This document shows, one piece after another, positions 33,577 to 36,989 of a DNA stretch of 36,989 nt (the stretch's first letter is position 1; each line of letters opens with the position of its first letter). This DNA comes from Streptosporangiales bacterium. Lineage in GTDB: Bacteria > Actinomycetota > Actinomycetes > Streptosporangiales > WHST01. A program made the position numbers and the translations under genes. The notes beneath the pieces are model-generated. The model made no database searches and was not told where the DNA came from. It saw only the letters and a program-made list of their open reading frames with translations. The stretch is from contig WHST01000064.1 of the NCBI GenBank assembly GCA_009379955.1, positions 1 through 36,989 on the forward strand. The letters run 5' to 3'.

Positions 33577-34944
33577 ATGGTCGAGGGTGCAACGCGACGC
33601 CTGTCCGAGTTCGCCGCAGGGTTGCGCCTGGATGACGTCCCGGCCGACGTCGTGTCGAGGATCAAGACCCTGATCCTCGACCAGTTGGGCGCCGAGGTCT
33701 TGGCGTCCGGGCTGCCCTGGGTGAGCGGCATCCGGAGCTATGCGACGCGCTACTCGCGCAGCGGCGAGGCGCTCCTCGTCGGGACGGGTGAGTCGCTCGA
33801 CGCCGAGTACGCCTCTCTCGTCAACGCGACGGCGGGCCACGGCTTCGAGATCGACGACTACCACCCGGCGCCTACGCACATCGGGTGCGTGGCTGTGCCC
33901 TCGGCGATGGCCGTCGGGCAGGAGCAGCGTTCCAGCGGCCGCGACGTGCTCGAGGCGACGGTCGTCGCGTTCGAGATGATCGCGCGGGTGGCCGACGCCA
34001 CGATGCCGTCCATGATCTTCGACCGCGGGTTCCACGCCACCGGTGCGCACGGGGTGTTCGGGTCGGCCGCCGCGGCCGCATGTCTCATGGGGCTGTCCCC
34101 GCAGGAGTCGCTGATGGCGCTTGCCCTGGCGGGAAGCCACGCGTCGGGGACGGTCGAGTACACCCAGACAGGAGGAGACGTGAAGCGTTTCCATGCCGGC
34201 GTGGGAGCGGCCGGCGGGATACGTTCCGCGCGGGCAGCGGCGGTCGGCATGACCGGGCCGCCGACCGTGCTGGAAGGCAAGAAGGGGATCCTCCTTGCCT
34301 TCTCCGCCGCACCGGACGTCGACGCCCTCACCGAGGGACTCGGTGACAAATGGAGCCTCATGGCCACGGCCATCAAGCCCTACACGGCGTGTGGGCTGCT
34401 CAACCCGCAGATTGACGCGTACCGCGCCGTCATGGCGCGCAACGGCCTGCAGACATCCGATGTGGAGCGTGTCGTCGTGGGCGGTGACCGCTTCGCCGTC
34501 GTGCACGTCGGCACGATCGGCCCCGAGCCGACGTCGATCGTCGGTGCACAGTTCAGCACGCACTACTCGCTCGCGATGGCCGCCGTGCTCGGTGCGAACG
34601 ACTTCCAGACATACCAGCGGATGGAGCGGGAGGGCTTCTGTGACCCTGCCGTGCTCGAGATGGCGCACCGCATCGAGCTCGTCCTCGACTCCGAGTGCGA
34701 CGCCCGGTACCCGGACATCTCCAAGGCGACGATCAGCATCCGCACCAGGGACGGCAGGACGTTCGACGGTGAGGCCTACAGCTACCGGGAGCTGCCACGG
34801 GAGGAGGTCGAGACCAAGTTCCGGAAGCTGGTCTCGGAGACCCTCACCGATGAGCAGGCGGACGGCGTGGTCGACTCGATCGCGCGGCTCGAGGATCTGC
34901 CCGACGTCGCCGGCCTGGCGCGGCTGCTTGTCCGTCGGGGTTAG
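33577..34944 (+). CDS. MmgE/PrpD family protein 6
   Basis: The 455-residue member resembles protein 1 (VEYTQTGGDVKRFHAG against MEYTQTGGSVKRLHCG; TGPPTVLEGKKG against TGPPTMLEGKRG). Active-site positions are Asp93-Asp94 (HGFEIDDYH), His101 (PTHIGCV), His153 (GFHATGAHG), Lys203 and Lys267. The His usually nine residues after the last Lys is missing (KPYTACGLLNPQ). The start at 33577 is preferred because GGAGG lies eight bases before it; in-frame GTG 33532 and ATG 33547 lack one. It closes a receptor - MmgE/PrpD - SDR - MmgE/PrpD set and is followed after 125 bases by receptor 3. Confidence 0.87.
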   Translation: MVEGATRRLSEFAAGLRLDDVPADVVSRIKTLILDQLGAEVLASGLPWVSGIRSYATRYSRSGEALLVGTGESLDAEYASLVNATAGHGFEIDDYHPAPTHIGCVAVPSAMAVGQEQRSSGRDVLEATVVAFEMIARVADATMPSMIFDRGFHATGAHGVFGSAAAAACLMGLSPQESLMALALAGSHASGTVEYTQTGGDVKRFHAGVGAAGGIRSARAAAVGMTGPPTVLEGKKGILLAFSAAPDVDALTEGLGDKWSLMATAIKPYTACGLLNPQIDAYRAVMARNGLQTSDVERVVVGGDRFAVVHVGTIGPEPTSIVGAQFSTHYSLAMAAVLGANDFQTYQRMEREGFCDPAVLEMAHRIELVLDSECDARYPDISKATISIRTRDGRTFDGEAYSYRELPREEVETKFRKLVSETLTDEQADGVVDSIARLEDLPDVAGLARLLVRRG

Positions 34945-35069
34945 GAGGCGGAGTCGATATCCGGTTTGCGCGTCCCTTGTCTCCACGCAACAGCAATTCA
35001 TCGATCAGCGGGGGTCAATCGGTCGCCAGGCGTGCATGACTGCGTTTGTCGACCCGGAGGTGTTCGTCC

Positions 35070-36737
35070 ATGGCGGGTATGTCGGTAAGAGGTTTTCGTC
35101 GAGGTCTGGCATTGGTGGTCGCGACGGCGTTGTGCGTCACGCTCACCGCGTGCGGAGACGACGGTGAGGACAACAACGAGAGCGGTTCCGGGGGCTCGAT
35201 CAAGGTGGCGTTGTCGACGTTCACCAACGAGCAGCTGGATCCGACGATGGAGAGCCGGTCGCAGGTGCTCCAGCTGCTGCTGCCGATGTTCGACACGATC
35301 CTGGAGATCGGTTCGGACGGTGCGGTGGAGCCGGGGTTGGCGGAGAGCTGGGAGAACAGTGAAGACGGCCTGTCGTGGACGTTCAAGCTGCGCAGGGGCG
35401 TGCAGTTCCACGGTGGTTATGGCGAGTTGACCGCGGAGGACGTCGAGTTCAGCCTGAACCGTTGGATGAACCCCGAGGGCGCCAACGAAGAGGTCGAGAC
35501 GGTCCAGGGTGCGATCGACCGGATCGAGGTGGTGGACGACTACACGTTCGTCATCCACACCAAGGGCGTGCGCACGGACCTGCCGTACCTGCTCGCGCCC
35601 CACCAGGCGACGGCCGGGATCGTGTTCTCGAAGAAGTACCTGACCGAGGCGGGGGAGGATTTCAAGGCCCAGGTGGCGGCGATGAACGAGAAGCCGATCG
35701 GTAGCGGGCCGTTCGAGTTCGTCTCCCACACGCGCGGCTCGTCGGTGGTCATGAAGGCCGTGGCGAAGCACTGGCGCAACACCCCGACGGTGAAGCGGGT
35801 GGAGTTCCTGCTGGTGCCGGAGGTGTCGACGCAGGTGTCGATGCTGAAGAGCGGTGACGCCGACATCATCGAGGTCAGCGGTGACCAGGCCGACGAGGTC
35901 GAGGCCTCGGGCGGCGGGCTGGAGATCCGGTCCATCCCGGACGGGCTCGGCGTGGGGTTCTTGATCCCCGGCACGTACCGCGAGGCGGCGAAGGACCGGC
36001 CCACGCAGGACGTGCGGGTGCGCGAGGCGATGTCGCTGGCGATCGACCGAAAGGCGATCCTGGACAGCCTGATCGGTGGTCGCGGTAGCCTGCCCGTCAC
36101 ACCGTGGAACACCACGAAGGCGACGGCGGACATCGACGTCGAGTACTTCACCGAGAAGTACGCGACCACGATGGCCTACGACCCGGAGAAGGCCAAGAGC
36201 CTGCTCGCCGAGGCCGGGTATCCCAACGGTGTCGACGGCATCACGCTGGACACCTTCAACCGGCCCGGTGCGGCGAACCTGCCACAGCTTGCCGAGATCG
36301 TGTCGGCGCAGTGGGCCAAGGTCGGGATCAAAGCGAAGATCCGGATGCAGGACTACGGCAACTACCGCCCCCACTTCGTCAGGGCCAAGGCCAGCGACGG
36401 CTACAGCGCGGGGTGGCCGGTCGTCTACTCCAGCACCGCGAGGTTCGACGCCTTCGGCGCGGCGAACACGTACATCAGGTACAAGGATGGGCCGTCCATC
36501 CAGCTCCTGCGTGATCCCGAGCTGGATGCGAAGATCCCGCAGATCAACGCGACCGCCGACGACGAGAAGCGCATGGCGCTGGTGACGGAGATCTTCGACG
36601 AGGCGGACGAGCAGTGGGTGCAGGTGCCGCTGTTCAACGCCGACTTTACCTACGGCGTCAACAGCGAGACCGTCGGCGAGTGGACGACGTTCCCCAGCTG
36701 GGCCTTCCTCGGTCGGATGCTCGAGACCGCGAAGTAG
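35070..36737 (+). CDS. ABC transporter solute-binding lipoprotein 3 (SBP_bac_5)
   Basis: The 555-residue receptor has a lipoprotein signal ending CVTLTAC, lipid Cys at residue 28, and an acidic Asn/Ser-rich linker GDDGEDNNESGSGG. ATG 35070 has GGAGG nine bases upstream; a TTG frame start 24 bases earlier has none. It is close to receptor 1 over most of its length (shared 72-bp identical tract) but differs in the hinge and pocket region (EYFTEKYATTMAYDPEK, SGTYREAAKDRP-like GTYREAAKDRP). It has no adjacent transporter core. A strong hairpin follows. Confidence 0.92.
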   Translation: MAGMSVRGFRRGLALVVATALCVTLTACGDDGEDNNESGSGGSIKVALSTFTNEQLDPTMESRSQVLQLLLPMFDTILEIGSDGAVEPGLAESWENSEDGLSWTFKLRRGVQFHGGYGELTAEDVEFSLNRWMNPEGANEEVETVQGAIDRIEVVDDYTFVIHTKGVRTDLPYLLAPHQATAGIVFSKKYLTEAGEDFKAQVAAMNEKPIGSGPFEFVSHTRGSSVVMKAVAKHWRNTPTVKRVEFLLVPEVSTQVSMLKSGDADIIEVSGDQADEVEASGGGLEIRSIPDGLGVGFLIPGTYREAAKDRPTQDVRVREAMSLAIDRKAILDSLIGGRGSLPVTPWNTTKATADIDVEYFTEKYATTMAYDPEKAKSLLAEAGYPNGVDGITLDTFNRPGAANLPQLAEIVSAQWAKVGIKAKIRMQDYGNYRPHFVRAKASDGYSAGWPVVYSSTARFDAFGAANTYIRYKDGPSIQLLRDPELDAKIPQINATADDEKRMALVTEIFDEADEQWVQVPLFNADFTYGVNSETVGEWTTFPSWAFLGRMLETAK

Positions 36738-36752
36738 GAGCGGCATGACGGT

Positions 36753-36786
36753 CGGGTGACGGCTCCCTGCCCTTAGCTGTCACCCG
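36753..36786 (+). terminator. Intrinsic-terminator-like hairpin after binding-protein gene 3
   Basis: CGGGTGACGGCT (36753-36764) pairs with AGCTGTCACCCG (36775-36786), a 12-pair stem with one G-U pair and a ten-base loop, 15 bases after the receptor stop. No long T-run follows. Its position fits the end of the receptor 3 transcript. Confidence 0.6.
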
Positions 36787-36797
36787 ATCCCGTCACT

Positions 36798-36859
36798 TAG
36801 GAGGTTGGTGTGAAGCGTGCTCGTCGCGCAGCAGAGCGACGTTTCACGCCAGCCTCCTA
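36798..36859. repeat. Long 62-base hairpin between convergent genes
   Basis: The arms 36798-36817 and 36840-36859 pair along 20 bases as RNA, with three G-U pairs and no mismatch. One further T-A pair lies inside, then an inner stem GCTC (36819-36822) with GAGC (36834-36837). The ends read TAGGAGG and CCTCCTA. It lies between the receptor 3 gene and a likely minus-strand gene end, so a bidirectional terminator is the simplest reading. A small mobile repeat is also possible. Confidence 0.6.
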
Positions 36860-36870
36860 GTAGTACTTTG

Positions 36871-36989
36871 TTATGTCGAGTCTGCGGGGGTGGGTGGGCG
36901 TGGCAGGACGGGTTGCAGGCAGAGACGGCAAGCGCCGGTCCAGACGCCGAGTAGGGCCTGGAGTTCGCGGAGGACGGCGTAAAGAGTCA
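36871..36989 (-). CDS. 3' end of an unidentified minus-strand gene (partial)
   Basis: On the minus strand the last 39 codons of one frame read as a plausible protein end, LYAVLRELQALLGVWTGAC followed by a Cys/Pro-rich tail RLCLQPVLPRP and a TAA at 36871-36873. The rest lies outside the window. I do not recognise the family. The two other minus frames are Arg/Pro- or Ser/Pro-rich in the way shadow frames are. The hairpin at 36798-36859 lies just beyond the stop. Confidence 0.35.
   Translation of the reverse strand, partial: TLYAVLRELQALLGVWTGACRLCLQPVLPRPPTPADST

Noticed and set aside
34998-36746. A 582-residue minus-strand open frame opposite receptor gene 3
   Set aside because: It is a mirror of a high-GC gene: Arg/Val/Leu/His-rich repeats, no family resemblance. 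Opposite-strand frames of the same kind occur over the other receptor genes.
1-36989. CRISPR arrays, rRNA or tRNA genes, prophage, complete insertion sequences, toxin-antitoxin or defence genes
   Set aside because: I looked for regularly spaced repeats, cloverleaf-like segments, transposase or integrase motifs and small paired genes and found none I could support.

Overview
The window reads as high-GC actinobacterial DNA. Coding is dense, GTG starts are common, genes are chained by 4-base ATGA/GTGA overlaps, Shine-Dalgarno runs are GGAGG-like, and at least one gene (the LLM oxidoreductase at 20739) looks leaderless. I cannot name the genus. I saw no rRNA, tRNA, CRISPR array, complete insertion sequence, phage gene or recognisable transcription-factor gene. 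Nearly every gene belongs to uptake or catabolism of organic acids and acyl-CoA esters, so this looks like a catabolic island.

Layout. (1) 1-4676, minus strand: an operon of cupin, alpha/beta hydrolase, TRAP transporter (dctP, dctQ, dctM) and a truncated SDR gene. The SDR breaks off next to a 15-bp inverted repeat near the window's left end. (2) 4677-5237: a 561-bp stretch with no gene I can support. (3) 5238-14001: acyl-CoA degradation. There are two thiolase-fold plus DUF35 pairs whose active-site tyrosines match the steroid side-chain retro-aldolase Ltp2-ChsH2, two enoyl-CoA hydratase/isomerase paralogs that each keep a different one of the two catalytic glutamates, one MmgE/PrpD protein, and a didomain class III CoA-transferase. 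(4) 14110-19339: a complete Dpp/Opp-type ABC transporter core (ATPase, permease, permease, ATPase) with no binding protein in the operon, then an MFS permease. (5) 19358-23314: a CapA-type metallophosphatase-like protein, an F420/FMN luciferase-like oxidoreductase, and a PrpD-type protein. (6) 23416-27703: a TcuA-like flavoprotein followed by two more MmgE/PrpD proteins. (7) 27841-36737: three closely related orphan SBP_bac_5 lipoproteins interleaved with two further MmgE/PrpD proteins and an SDR. (8) 36738-36989: two hairpins and the apparent 3' end of a minus-strand gene.

Most notable: six divergent MmgE/PrpD paralogs (6787, 21836, 24894, 26306, 31394, 33577) and three solute-receptor paralogs (27841, 29658, 35070) lie within 30 kb of a single receptor-less ABC transporter. 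My inference is a modular system in which several receptors feed one transporter and different MmgE/PrpD enzymes process related polycarboxylate or branched acids. CoA activation, hydratase steps and retro-aldol cleavage would follow. The receptors are mosaics with long identical tracts, suggesting recent duplication and gene conversion. An AT-rich motif, ATGATA-N3-TATT, recurs at three gene starts or upstream regions (5245, 11395, 23361) and may be the operator of a regulator encoded elsewhere. The substrate cannot be read from sequence alone.
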